A DNA stretch of 64,000 nt from Plastoroseomonas hellenica (GCF_018129085.1 NZ_JAAGBB010000005.1:124001-188000), one strand, 5' to 3'. Positions 17,147 through 26,236 are shown, counted from the stretch's first letter. Made by a program: numbers and translations. The notes: generated by a model from the letters alone, not told the origin.

Positions 17147-19675
17147 CTAACCCTGCAACCCCGCGAGGATGTCGTCCACCTCCTCGATCACCTCGGCGCT
17201 CACCACCGGCGCCGGCAAGGTGGCGGCCGGCGCGGCGGTGCCGCGGGCGAAGGCATGGACGCCCAGCAGGCGCTCGATCGTCCGGTGCAGCTCCCGCCGG
17301 TTGATCGGCTTGCTGACATAGCCGTTCATCCCCGCCGCCATGTAGCGCTCCCGGTCGCCGGACATGGCATTGGCGGTCAGCGCGATGATCGGGACCTGCG
17401 CCGCCGGGCCCTCCATCCCGCGGATGCGCATGGTCGCGGTCGGGCCGTCCATGCCCGGCATCATCACATCCATCAGGATCAGGTCGAAGGCCTGCCGCCG
17501 CACTGCCAGCACCGCATCCACGCCGTTGAAGGCGAAGCTCACCCGGTGCCCGTCCGGCTGCAGGAAATTGGCGATCACCACGCGGTTGATCTCGTCATCC
17601 TCCGCCACCAGGATCGACAGCTCCCGCTTCGGCCCGGCCGGGATCTCCGCGGCATCCTCCTCGCCCGCTGCCGGCAGATCGACGACCGGCAGGGACAGCC
17701 GGATGGTGAACTCGCTGCCCTCGTCGACCTGGCTCCAGACCGCGATGTCGCCGCCCATCATCCGGGTCAGCTCGCGCGAGATGGAGAGGCCGAGCCCGCT
17801 GCCGCCGAACCGCCGGGTGGAGGAGGCATCGGCCTGGGTGAAGCGGGTGAAGAGATGGGCGAGCGCCTCCGGGGCGATGCCGATGCCCTGGTCCCGGACC
17901 GCGATGCGCAGGCGCGCCTGGCCCGCCGCCTCCGGGTCCGGCTCGCTGTCCAGCGTGATGGTGATCTCGCCGTTCTCGCTGAACTTCACCGCGTTGGACA
18001 GCAGGTTCACCAGCACCTGGCGCAGCCGCGTCGGGTCGACCAGCACCGGCGGCGGCTCGGCGCGGAGGATCACCTGCAGGTCGATGCCCTTGGCCGCGGC
18101 GCTGCCGCGCAGCAGTTGCGCGACGTCGCCCACCAGCTCCTGCACCCGGCAGGGCAGCGGCTCCAGCACGATCTTGCCGGCTTCGAGCTTGGAATAGTCC
18201 AGGATGTCGTTCAGCACCGTCAGCAGCGCATTGGCCGAACGGGTGATGATCTCGCACATCTCGCGCTGCTTGTCGGTCAGGCCGGAATGGCGCAGCACCT
18301 GCACCATGCCCACCACGCCGTTCATCGGCGTGCGGATCTCGTGGCTCATATTGGCCAGGAAGTCGGATTTGGCGCGGCTCGCGGCCTCGGCCGCGGCGCG
18401 CGCCTCCGCCTGCGCCGCGGCCATGGCGTGCTGCGCCGTCACGTCCGCGCAGGTCAGCAGCGTGCCGCCATCCGGCAGCGGCAGGATCTGGGTCTCGATC
18501 GCGGTGCCATCGGCGCGGAGCCTCTCCTGTGGCGCCGGCGCCGCCGCTTCGGGGCCGGTGCCCAGCCGCGCCAGCACCTCGGCCATGGGCGCGCCCGGCC
18601 GATCGAGAGGATGCGGCAGGCGAAGCAGTTCTCGTGCCCGCCGGTTCAGGACCTGCACGCGGCCGTCGGGGCCGGCCATCACCACGCCGAGCGTCATGCG
18701 ATCCAGCGTGATCCGCAGCGCCTGGCGCGATCGCGTCAGATACTCGGACTGGCGGAGCAGCATCATGCCGGTCAGCACCAGCATCAGGGTCGCCGCCGTG
18801 CCGGCGGCGACCGAGCGCCACAGCTCCGCGCGGAAGGCGGCGAAGGCCTGGTCCAGGTCCAGGCCGACGATGACGGCCAGCGGATAGCTCGGCACCACCC
18901 GGAAGCTGTACAGCCGCGCCACGCCGTCGAAGACACCGTCGACCCGCAGGTTGCCTTCGGTCCGGGAGGCGATGAGCTGCAGCGCCCGATCCGGCAGCCT
19001 GGCGCCGAGCAGGCCTTCCTCGGCGGGCGCGCGGGCGCGGATGATGCCATCGGTGCCGGCCAGCGTCACGCTGCTCCGGCCGGTGCGGAGCGAATCGTAG
19101 AAGCGCGCGAGATAGGCGGGGTCGAGCGCCAGCAGCACCACGCCGTCGAACCGCCCGGCGGCGTCGCGGAGCGGCCTGGTGACCTGCACCGTCCAGCGCC
19201 GGCTGACCCGGCCGAGCACCGGCTCGCTGATGAACAGCCGGTCCTCGCCGGTGTTGAGGTGCGCCTGGAAATAGGAGCGGTCGGACAGGTCGATCGCCGG
19301 CGCCTGGCGCTGCAGGCTGGAGGCGCGCAGCCGGCCGTCGGCGCCGACGATCACGATCTGCACCGCGAGCCCGTCCGCCGGCCGATAGGCGGCCGCCCAG
19401 TCGAACAGGTCGAAGCGCGTGGGGTCGCGGGCGTAGCTGACCTGGATGAAGCGCAGCACCTGGTCCGTCGCTTCCACCGTCCGGACGATGTTCTGTTCCA
19501 GGCTGCGCGCCAGGTTCGCCGCATCGCGCTCCGCCGCGGCGTCGGTATGGCGGTGCATCACCGAGAGATGCAGCCAGATCCCGGCCCAGAGCAGGGCGAT
19601 GGTGCCGGCCAGCAGGCCGAGGCCGAAGCGGTGGTTGGCCAGGATGCGCAGCGGCACGGCGAGCTTCGGCATCAT
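17147..19675 (-). CDS. Membrane hybrid sensor histidine kinase
   Basis: 842 residues. Transmembrane helices at about 17-37 and 286-306 bracket a periplasmic dCache-like sensor. A PAS-like segment spans about 315-415. The HisKA H-box is SHEIRTPMNG with His445. The N box holds Asn561, the G1 box is DQGIGI (595-600), and the G2 box is GSGLGL. A C-terminal receiver (686-805) has phospho-acceptor Asp736 and Lys789. It starts 11 bases after the receiver-Hpt gene, so a phosphorelay kinase Asp736 to Hpt His186 of that protein is the natural hypothesis. The sensed ligand is unknown. Confidence 0.92.
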   Translation of the reverse strand: MMPKLAVPLRILANHRFGLGLLAGTIALLWAGIWLHLSVMHRHTDAAAERDAANLARSLEQNIVRTVEATDQVLRFIQVSYARDPTRFDLFDWAAAYRPADGLAVQIVIVGADGRLRASSLQRQAPAIDLSDRSYFQAHLNTGEDRLFISEPVLGRVSRRWTVQVTRPLRDAAGRFDGVVLLALDPAYLARFYDSLRTGRSSVTLAGTDGIIRARAPAEEGLLGARLPDRALQLIASRTEGNLRVDGVFDGVARLYSFRVVPSYPLAVIVGLDLDQAFAAFRAELWRSVAAGTAATLMLVLTGMMLLRQSEYLTRSRQALRITLDRMTLGVVMAGPDGRVQVLNRRARELLRLPHPLDRPGAPMAEVLARLGTGPEAAAPAPQERLRADGTAIETQILPLPDGGTLLTCADVTAQHAMAAAQAEARAAAEAASRAKSDFLANMSHEIRTPMNGVVGMVQVLRHSGLTDKQREMCEIITRSANALLTVLNDILDYSKLEAGKIVLEPLPCRVQELVGDVAQLLRGSAAAKGIDLQVILRAEPPPVLVDPTRLRQVLVNLLSNAVKFSENGEITITLDSEPDPEAAGQARLRIAVRDQGIGIAPEALAHLFTRFTQADASSTRRFGGSGLGLSISRELTRMMGGDIAVWSQVDEGSEFTIRLSLPVVDLPAAGEEDAAEIPAGPKRELSILVAEDDEINRVVIANFLQPDGHRVSFAFNGVDAVLAVRRQAFDLILMDVMMPGMDGPTATMRIRGMEGPAAQVPIIALTANAMSGDRERYMAAGMNGYVSKPINRRELHRTIERLLGVHAFARGTAAPAATLPAPVVSAEVIEEVDDILAGLQG

Positions 19676-19686
19676 GGCGCCCCTGT

Positions 19687-20631
19687 CTACTTGGTGTCGA
19701 GCTCGATGCGGCGCTTCAGCATCCAGCCATTCGCCTCGGCTTCGGCCAGGCGCGTCGCGCGGTCGTCGCGCGCCCGCCGCGCTTCCGCGTCCAGCGTGTC
19801 CGCCACGGCCGCGAGCTTGGCCTGCAGGGCGCCGGCGAAGGCACCGAGCTGACCGCGCAGCTTCTCCCCGGCGACGCCACCCTCGCCGCGCAGCTTGCGC
19901 TCCGCGACAAGCTTCATGCTGGCGACGCAGACGGAGACCAGCTTCACCACCTCTTCCTGATGCGGCGCGCCCGCTTCCGGGCGGTGCAGCACCAGGCGCA
20001 ACACGTCATGCGCATGGGCGGCGATGTCGCTCAGCAGCGGATAGCCCAGCGTGCCGCCCTGGCCCTTCACGATGTGCAGGCGGTGCAGCAGGCCCTGGAG
20101 CTGGGCTTCGAGCAGCGTGCCCCCGGCCAGGAGCTTGGTCGCGGTCGCCTCGAGCAGCGCAATCTCCTGCGGCAGCCGGGCTTCGTAGCTTTCCGCAAGG
20201 CTCGCCAGCGCGTCGTCGCGCAGCCGCGGCGGCGCCATGCCGAGGGCGCTGGCGACATGGCCGGCCAGGGCCTGCGGCAGCACCGGCTTCACCAGCCAGG
20301 CCGCGGCCTTGAGCTGCTGCGCCTCCCAGGCGTCGCGCTGGTCGCGGCTGGCGGTGAGCATGATGACGGGGATGTCGGCGCCGTCGGGCCGGTCGCGCAG
20401 CCGGCGCAGGAAGGTCATGCCGTCCATCGCCGCCATCTGGCAGTCGCAGAGCACCAGGTCGATCCGCCGCTGCGACAGGATGTCCAGCGCGTCGTGGCCG
20501 TTCCCGGTCTGCACGATGTCCTTGCAGCCGGCCTCGCGCAGGATGGTGCGCACGACGGCGCGCATCGCCGGATCGTCGTCCAGCATCAGGATGGTGACCA
20601 GCGAAAAGCCGGTGGCGTAGTTGGACGACAT
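19687..20631 (-). CDS. Receiver-Hpt protein, canonical paralogue
   Basis: 314 residues with the same architecture as the protein at 14824, but with all key positions intact: acidic pair Asp18-Asp19, phospho-acceptor Asp63, Thr93, Lys115, and a textbook Hpt motif HIVKG with His186. It is the first gene of a two-gene unit with the hybrid kinase and can act as both phosphotransfer protein and output-less receiver. No DNA-binding or enzymatic output domain is present, so a further partner is needed. The upstream region carries two CtrA-like boxes. Confidence 0.9.
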   Translation of the reverse strand: MSSNYATGFSLVTILMLDDDPAMRAVVRTILREAGCKDIVQTGNGHDALDILSQRRIDLVLCDCQMAAMDGMTFLRRLRDRPDGADIPVIMLTASRDQRDAWEAQQLKAAAWLVKPVLPQALAGHVASALGMAPPRLRDDALASLAESYEARLPQEIALLEATATKLLAGGTLLEAQLQGLLHRLHIVKGQGGTLGYPLLSDIAAHAHDVLRLVLHRPEAGAPHQEEVVKLVSVCVASMKLVAERKLRGEGGVAGEKLRGQLGAFAGALQAKLAAVADTLDAEARRARDDRATRLAEAEANGWMLKRRIELDTK

Positions 20632-20693
20632 GCGGTCCCTTGGCGGCGTTGCCCTGGTGGCGGCAGTGGAAGCTGCATCTTCCGCGAGTCTGC

Positions 20694-20740
20694 TTAAGGG
20701 CGGTTTAGCGTTTGCGAGAGTTTACTTAACGGGGCTTTAG
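20694..20740 (-). promoter_or_regulatory. Paired CtrA-like boxes upstream of receiver-Hpt paralogue 2
   Basis: TTAA-N7-TTAG sites at 20694-20708 and 20726-20740, again 32 bases apart, with the first 63 bases upstream of the start. The bases between the boxes differ from paralogue 1 while the boxes and spacing are kept, which argues for selection. Confidence 0.62.
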
Positions 20741-20802
20741 CGCGGGGGCGTGCGGGAGGATCCGCGCGCTGCCGGCGGAGGCCGTGCGGGCGGTCGCGCC
20801 CC

Positions 20803-22245
20803 TCAATACACCCTGAGGTTCCGCCGCACCGGCGCGCCGCCGCGCGTGCCGCGGCGCAGCACCGCCGCGAAGCGCTCCATCATCAGCGCGTAGCGGACGG
20901 CGGCCAGCACGTCGTCCTGCTCCTTCACCAGCCGCCCATCCTTGCGGTGATAGCCGCGCATCTCCTCGAGCAGGTCGGTCAGGTGGGAGAAGACCTTGAG
21001 CCGCCCGCTTTCCAGCCGGTCGATCACGTCGGCGACGGAAGCCTCCAGCCCATAGCCGCCATCCGAGAAGGTCGCGTGCTCCCACAGCATGTTCAGCCCG
21101 TGCTGGCGATAGAGCTCGGCATAGGTCGTCGCACTCTGCCGGTCATGCGCGGCGGCGTCGTGCGGCCAGGCGACCGGCACCTCCGCACCCCAGGGCTTCA
21201 GCGCCTGCGCGTGCTGCGCGATGGTCTGGCGCGACGCCGACAGCGTGTGCGTCACATAGGCCGCGTCCGCATCGCGGTCGAAGGCGAGCTGCGCCGCGCC
21301 GAAGGGATGATCGAAGCCGAGGTCGATGCCGATGATGCGCGGCCAATGCGCGGGGATCGCGAAGGCCGGCACCACGAAGGCGCTCTCCGGCACCGTGAAG
21401 ACCGCGCCACTGCCGAGCATCGGGATGCCGCGGGTCCGCGCCTCCCGCTCATGCGCGGGGTAGCTCGCGATGATGCGGGCGCGCTGGGCCGCATCGATAT
21501 GCTCGGCATCCTCGATCGCCATGCGCACCAGGAAGCGATCGGGCGTGCCCGGGCGCGGATGGAACAGGCGCACCACGTCCGACATGCCCTCGAGCGGCGT
21601 GAAGGTGGTCCAGACCAGGCCGCCGGTCGCGTTGGTCCGCGTCAGCGCCTCGCTGTAGAGATCGGCCGGCGGCTCCTCGTCCATCCAGACCCAGTCGAGC
21701 GTCTCCGCCTGCCACTTCGACCGCTTCTCCGCATAGCTCTTGAAGGTCACCTGGGAGGTGCCGCCGCTCGCATGCTCGACGAAGACGGTGTCGAGCGCGT
21801 CGGCGACGCCGCGCGCGGCGGCGGCGCCGCGGATGCGCGCCTTCGGGATCATGCCGGTGCCGAAGGCCTCGGCGCGGCCGCAGAGCACGCGCTGCGCGGC
21901 GTCGCGCGTCAGCTCCTGCGTGACGCCCGCCGCCCAGCCGACGGTCGGCTGCGCGAAGCGGCGGCCCTTCCACCAGGCGGGGTAGTCGCCGGTCAGGTGG
22001 AAGGCCGCCTCCGCCCCCGCGGTCCAGGTCTTGCCGACCTGGTTGCCGGCCATCAGCAGGCGCTCGCGAAACGCCGCCCCCGCCTCGTGGAAGGCCGCCT
22101 GCTTGGGATAGGGGCGATAGAGCTGCAGCTTCGTCTCATCCAGGCGCTGCTGCACATGCTGGCGCAGCGCATCGCGGGCGGCGGGATCGGCGAGCACCGC
22201 CGCGACCGCCGCCGGCAGCCTGGCCGAGAGCCGCCCCCGCGTCAC
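20803..22245 (-). CDS. Phage-type terminase large subunit
   Basis: 480 residues from a GTG at 22245 that overlaps the small-subunit stop as GTGA. The ATPase part shows Walker A GNQVGKT (67-73) and Walker B LDWVWMDEE (about 183-191) with the catalytic Glu. The C-terminal RNase H-like nuclease begins RIIGIDLGFDHPFGA and ends with a conserved acidic EQDDVLAAVRYA. It would cut and translocate DNA into a procapsid. No portal, capsid or protease gene is present within the window, so this is an orphan pair, either a prophage remnant or a domesticated module. Confidence 0.88.
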   Translation of the reverse strand: MTRGRLSARLPAAVAAVLADPAARDALRQHVQQRLDETKLQLYRPYPKQAAFHEAGAAFRERLLMAGNQVGKTWTAGAEAAFHLTGDYPAWWKGRRFAQPTVGWAAGVTQELTRDAAQRVLCGRAEAFGTGMIPKARIRGAAAARGVADALDTVFVEHASGGTSQVTFKSYAEKRSKWQAETLDWVWMDEEPPADLYSEALTRTNATGGLVWTTFTPLEGMSDVVRLFHPRPGTPDRFLVRMAIEDAEHIDAAQRARIIASYPAHEREARTRGIPMLGSGAVFTVPESAFVVPAFAIPAHWPRIIGIDLGFDHPFGAAQLAFDRDADAAYVTHTLSASRQTIAQHAQALKPWGAEVPVAWPHDAAAHDRQSATTYAELYRQHGLNMLWEHATFSDGGYGLEASVADVIDRLESGRLKVFSHLTDLLEEMRGYHRKDGRLVKEQDDVLAAVRYALMMERFAAVLRRGTRGGAPVRRNLRVY

Positions 22246-22703
22246 GCTGCCACCCCAGCTTCCTCGGCCAGCAGGTCGCGCAGCGCCAGCAGGCTCTGCG
22301 CGTCGAGGCAGGCGAGCGGGTTGTCGGGCCGCGCCTCCGCGCGCTGCCCGAACATGCCGAGCTCCTTGCCCATCAGCTCCAGCGCGCGGAGCTGGGCCAT
22401 GAGGTTGCCCTGGCCGCGCGCCTCCGTCAGCGCGTCGGAGAGGCCGCGCAGCACCGTCTCCCGCGTCGGCAGCGGGCCGGGGGCGAGGGTAATGGCGGGG
22501 CCTGATGGCGCCTCCGGGGCGGGCATGGCGGCGCGCAGCGCCTCGATGCGCGCCGCGACTTCTGGCCGCGTGGCGAGGCGGCGGGCGGTGGTGGCGGCCG
22601 AGGCCGGCGCGTAGCCGGCATCGATCGCCGCCTGGGCCTGGCTGCGCCCTTCGGCGAGGGCACGGGCGAAGGCATCGTGCTGGGGGTTGCTGAGCGGCTC
22701 CAT
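22242..22703 (-). CDS. Terminase small subunit
   Basis: 153 residues from the ATG at 22703, which is preceded by GGACAGG and gives the usual start close to the LSNPQHDAFARALAEG motif. A helix-turn-helix of the terminase-small family follows (SQAQAAIDAGYAPASAATTA, then RLATRPEVAARI). A GTG at 22757 would add 18 residues. It recognises the packaging site in phages and partners the large subunit it overlaps. Confidence 0.78.
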   Translation of the reverse strand: MEPLSNPQHDAFARALAEGRSQAQAAIDAGYAPASAATTARRLATRPEVAARIEALRAAMPAPEAPSGPAITLAPGPLPTRETVLRGLSDALTEARGQGNLMAQLRALELMGKELGMFGQRAEARPDNPLACLDAQSLLALRDLLAEEAGVAA

Positions 22704-22849
22704 GGGCCTGTCCGGGTCCGTTCCTGCTGCCGCGCATGTGGCGGGCTGTGTCGTCACCTCCCGCTGTCCAGAGCCGGGCCCGCCCTGTCCAGCATCCGAT
22801 GCGCGGAGGCGCCGGACGCAAGGCCGTGATCACCATCGGAGGCTGGCGG

Positions 22850-22968
22850 CGGCCGGGTTGCCTGCCCGGGCGACGGATGCGATAGGAAAGCCGGGTGTTC
22901 GGTCCGCATGATGCGGCCGGGCAGGTGCATGCGTTGGTCGGGCCGCCAACCGTGGGAGACCTGCGCCC
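22850..22968 (+). promoter_or_regulatory. Structured nhaA leader, possible ion riboswitch
   Basis: The GC-rich leader can fold so that GCAGGT (22921-22926) pairs with ACCTGC (22959-22964) around a TTGG/CCAA inner stem, enclosing a GGGAG ribosome site at 22954-22958. Leaders of nhaA genes include known lithium-responsive riboswitch classes (nhaA-I and nhaA-II). I cannot confirm a match to either by eye. Confidence 0.35.
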
Positions 22969-23031
22969 ATGATCCCGTTTCCGTGCCCACCCTCCCATCC
23001 TCGTCAGCATCGCCGGCCGCGGCGCGGATGA
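22969..23031 (+). CDS. Possible upstream ORF coupled to nhaA
   Basis: ATG at 22969, ten bases after GGGAG, opens a 20-codon Pro/Arg-rich ORF ([13 protein letters not shown] at its start). It ends in a TGA overlapping the nhaA ATG as ATGA. It may couple nhaA translation to the leader structure. No homology is recognisable. Confidence 0.3.
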   Translation: MIPFPCPPSHPRQHRRPRRG

Positions 23032-24236
23032 GCACCATGCGCAAGCTCATCCGTCCGCTCTCGACGCTCCGCAGCTTCCTCGACAGCGAGGCGGCGGGCG
23101 GCCTGACCTTGATGGCGGCGGCGGCGCTGGCGCTGGTGGTCGCCAATTCCGCACTGGCGCCGCGCTACGCGGCCGCGCTGCACGCCTATCTCGGCCCGAT
23201 GAGCGTCGCCCACTGGATCAACGATGGCCTGATGGCGGTGTTCTTCCTGCTGGTCGGCCTCGAGATCAAGCGGGAGATGCTGGATGGCCAGCTCTCCTCC
23301 TGGTCCAACCGCATGCTGCCCGGCATCGCGGCAGCGGGCGGCATGGCGGTGCCGGCGGCGATCTACCTCGCCTTCAATGCGGGCTCGCCGGAGACGCTGC
23401 GCGGCTGGGCGATCCCGACCGCGACCGACATCGCCTTTGCCCTCGGGGTCCTGTCGCTGCTCGGGCCGCGGGTGCCGACCTCGCTCAAGGTGTTCCTGGC
23501 CGCGCTCGCGATCATCGACGACCTCGGTGCCGTGGTGATCATCGCGCTGTTCTACACGGGCGACATCTCCATGACCGATCTCGGCCTCGCCGCCGCGACC
23601 TTCGGCGTGCTGGTCGCGATGAACCGGCTGCGGGTCGGGCGGCTCTGGCCCTATCTCCTCATCGGCGCGGTGCTGTGGGTCTTCGTGCTCCGCTCGGGCG
23701 TGCATGCGACGATCGCCGGCGTGCTGCTGGCGCTGACCATCCCGCTGCGCCCGACGCCGGGGCGGCCGGACGATACCGAGCATTCCCTGCTGCACGTGCT
23801 GGAACACGTGCTGCACAAGCCGGTCGCCTTCATCGTGGTGCCGGTCTTCGGCTTCGCCAATGCCGGCGTCTCCTTCGCCGGCATCGGCTGGACGGCCCTG
23901 ACGGAGCCGCTGACCCTCGGCATCGGGATCGGGCTGCTGGCGGGCAAGCTCCTCGGCGTCTTCGGCGCGGCGGCGCTGGCGATCCGCCTCGGCCTCGCTT
24001 CCATGCCCTTCCGCGCGACCTGGACGCATCTGATCGGCATCGCGCTGCTCTGCGGCATCGGCTTCACCATGAGCCTGTTCATCGGGCTGCTCGCCTTCGC
24101 CGGCAATGAGCGCCTGCAGGAGGAGGTGAAGATCGGCATCCTCTGCGGGTCGCTGCTGGCGGGGCTGCTCGGCTGGCTGGTGCTGCGCATCGCGCCGCCG
24201 CCGCAGGAGGTGCGGCGCTCGGGCGCCAGAGCGTGA
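23028..24236 (+). CDS. nhaA: Na+/H+ antiporter NhaA
   Basis: 402 residues from the ATG at 23028, close to the family length of about 390. It has about twelve hydrophobic helices. The cation site is conserved: [10 protein letters not shown] with Asp134 and AIIDDLGAV with Asp164-Asp165, matching Asp133 and Asp163-Asp164 of the E. coli protein. It exchanges internal Na+ or Li+ for protons at the inner membrane. The frame extends upstream to 22908 without family features. The stop codon lies inside a 63-bp tandem repeat. Confidence 0.95.
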   Translation: MSTMRKLIRPLSTLRSFLDSEAAGGLTLMAAAALALVVANSALAPRYAAALHAYLGPMSVAHWINDGLMAVFFLLVGLEIKREMLDGQLSSWSNRMLPGIAAAGGMAVPAAIYLAFNAGSPETLRGWAIPTATDIAFALGVLSLLGPRVPTSLKVFLAALAIIDDLGAVVIIALFYTGDISMTDLGLAAATFGVLVAMNRLRVGRLWPYLLIGAVLWVFVLRSGVHATIAGVLLALTIPLRPTPGRPDDTEHSLLHVLEHVLHKPVAFIVVPVFGFANAGVSFAGIGWTALTEPLTLGIGIGLLAGKLLGVFGAAALAIRLGLASMPFRATWTHLIGIALLCGIGFTMSLFIGLLAFAGNERLQEEVKIGILCGSLLAGLLGWLVLRIAPPPQEVRRSGARA

Positions 24237-24362
24237 TGACTTGAGGCGGAATCGCCGAAAAGTCTGAATCACGCGATCAAACAAAGCGCTAGAGCGTGAT
24301 GACTTGAGGCGGAATCGCCGAAAAGTCTGAATCACGCGATCAAACAAAGTGCTAAAGCGTGA
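24228..24362. repeat. 63-bp tandem repeat forming nested hairpins
   Basis: Two copies (24228-24290, 24291-24353) differ at one base, and a third partial copy follows. Each copy folds as nested stems GCGTGAT/ATCACGC, GACTT/AAGTC and GGCG-GAAT-CGCC. The repeat lies between convergent genes. The nhaA TGA is in copy 1, and the last codons and TAG of the DUF2269 gene are at the copy 2/3 joint. It may act as a bidirectional terminator. Confidence 0.85.
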
Positions 24363-24828
24363 TCGCCGGACGCGCGATCATCAGCCACAGGATCGCCATC
24401 ACCGCCGCGAAGGCGGGAAAGCCGAAGGCGAACCACCAGCGGAACAGGCGGTGATAGGCGGCGGGCAGGGGCTGCCCCGCCGCGACGGCGGCGCGCGCCA
24501 GGTCGCGCATCCGCGCCTGCATCCAGACGACCGGCAGCCAGAAGGCGCCGGTGACGAGATAGAGCGCGACCGAGAGCAGGATCCAGCCCTCGGTCAGCGC
24601 ATAGCCCGCTTCCCATGCCAGCAGGATGCCGGTGACGGGCTGCGCCACGACCGCGGTCGCGGTGAAGACGAGATCCGCGATGACGACGATGCGCGCCACG
24701 CCCGCGACCACCACCGCATTCCCGGTGCGGTGCGCAAGCAGCATGAAGAAGGCGATTCCCGCGCCGGTGCCGAACAGCACCGTCGCGCCGATCACATGCA
24801 GGAACTTGAGCAGGAGATAGGCGGTCAC
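24352..24828 (-). CDS. DUF2269-family membrane protein
   Basis: 158 residues from a GTG at 24828 that overlaps the upstream gene stop (GTGA). Four hydrophobic helices are visible. The first contains LLLKFLHVIGATVLFGTGAG, the DUF2269 signature with its conserved His, and RWWFAFGFPAFAAVMAILW forms the last. Function is unknown. It is coupled to an SDR-DoxX fusion, as often seen in proteobacteria, which suggests a shared membrane role. Confidence 0.83.
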   Translation of the reverse strand: MTAYLLLKFLHVIGATVLFGTGAGIAFFMLLAHRTGNAVVVAGVARIVVIADLVFTATAVVAQPVTGILLAWEAGYALTEGWILLSVALYLVTGAFWLPVVWMQARMRDLARAAVAAGQPLPAAYHRLFRWWFAFGFPAFAAVMAILWLMIARPAITL

Positions 24829-26111
24829 CGGTCCTCCAGCGTGGCGAGGGCCACCAGGTGCAGCATCAGGATCGGCGCCACCTTCAGGAGCGGCCCGAGC
24901 GGATCGGCCCAGAGCCGCGGCAGGATCAGCGTGCCCGCCACGAGATAGGCGACCGAGAGCGCGAGCGCCGCGAGAAGCGCCGGGCGCGCGCTGCGCCGGT
25001 GCAGCAGCGCCGCGCCGATCGCGAGGTCGGCGATCCCGCCGGCGATCACGGAGGCGCCGCTGAGCGCACCGGCGCCGCCTTCGCGCATCAGCGCCTCCCC
25101 CATCGCGTAGCCGGGGCCGAGCGAGATCACGCCGGTGAGCATCCAGAACAGCGCCAGCACCACGATCAGCAGCGGCTTCAGCAGGTAGAGCCGCGCGAAC
25201 CAGCGTTCCTGGACGGACGCCGGCTCGGCCGCGAGCGCGGCGTCGAGCGATCGCGGGACGATGCCGATCAGGCGCGTCCATGCGGCGGGATCGCCTTCCG
25301 CGCCGCGCACCATCTCCCGCCGCGCGGTCGAGCGGATCGGCGGCCGCCAGCCGAGCACGCCCGCGAGGTCGCCGAGCCTGTAGGCCAGCCGCATCAGCCC
25401 CGGCGACACGCCGATGCTCCGCGCCGGGCGCCGGTCGAGCCAGCGGCGATAGCGCGCCACCACCGCCTCGAAGCTGAGCGCCTCCGGCCCCGCCAGCGCC
25501 ATCGCGACGCGCGATGGCGCGCCGGGGCGCAGCAGGCGCGCGACGGTCTCCGCGACGTCGTCGAGCTGCACGGGCTGGATGCGGCCGGCGTCCGCGATCC
25601 GCGGCAGGACCGGCAGGCTCGCGAGGCCGCGGAACAAGGCGCTGCCGCCATAGGCCGCGCGGCCGAGGACGACGGAAGGGCGCAGGATGACCCAGTCCAG
25701 GTCGCGCGCCATCAGCGCCGCCTCCGCCGCGCGCTTGGTGGCGGAGAAGGGGGAGAGGCTCTCCTTCTCCGCGCCGAGGGCGGAGACATGGATGACGCGG
25801 CGGATGCCCATGGCCTCGCAGGCGGTGAAGAGCGCGACCGGCGCGTCGCGATGCACCGCGGCGGTCGCATCCCGCCCGCTGTCCTGCAGCACGCCCGCGC
25901 AATTGACGACGGCATCGATGCCGTCGAGCAGCGGAAGCCAATCCTCCGGCCGCAGCATGGCGCGGAGATCGCGCCTGACCCAGCCGGCCCCTGCCGCGCC
26001 GGCCGGCGCCGCCCCGCGCGCGAGGAGGCGAAGGCGCAGGCCCTCTGCCTGGAGCCTGGCCAGGACGGCCGTGCCGATGAGACCGGTCGCCCCGATCAGT
26101 AGAACATGCAC
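24825..26111 (-). CDS. SDR-family NAD(P)-binding protein fused to a DoxX-like membrane domain
   Basis: 428 residues from a GTG at 26111 with a GGGAGGG ribosome site seven bases upstream. The N-terminal half is an atypical extended SDR with the opening VHVLLIGATGLIGTAVLARL and an NCAGVLQDS loop. Residues from about 300 form four membrane helices of the DoxX-like type (LLKPLLIVVLALFWMLTGVI and others). The complex I chaperone-like SDR family has similar N-termini. Its neighbour is the DUF2269 gene. The long frame upstream of 26111 crosses the repeat cluster and is not coding. Confidence 0.82.
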   Translation of the reverse strand: MHVLLIGATGLIGTAVLARLQAEGLRLRLLARGAAPAGAAGAGWVRRDLRAMLRPEDWLPLLDGIDAVVNCAGVLQDSGRDATAAVHRDAPVALFTACEAMGIRRVIHVSALGAEKESLSPFSATKRAAEAALMARDLDWVILRPSVVLGRAAYGGSALFRGLASLPVLPRIADAGRIQPVQLDDVAETVARLLRPGAPSRVAMALAGPEALSFEAVVARYRRWLDRRPARSIGVSPGLMRLAYRLGDLAGVLGWRPPIRSTARREMVRGAEGDPAAWTRLIGIVPRSLDAALAAEPASVQERWFARLYLLKPLLIVVLALFWMLTGVISLGPGYAMGEALMREGGAGALSGASVIAGGIADLAIGAALLHRRSARPALLAALALSVAYLVAGTLILPRLWADPLGPLLKVAPILMLHLVALATLEDR

Positions 26112-26236
26112 GCGGACCCTCCCGGGCTGGAGCAGATCCGGTTCAAGCGGAATCGCCGGCAGGGGGGAAGAGGCCCCGCCCTGGGTGGGGACGCCGGCCC
26201 GGCCCCGCCGGGCGGGCAGGCGTCCCCCCTTTAGGG

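Noticed and set aside
22242-22757. GTG 22757 as the terminase small-subunit start
   Set aside because: The added 18 residues show no family similarity and the ribosome site is too close. ATG 22703 has better spacing and a normal N-terminus.
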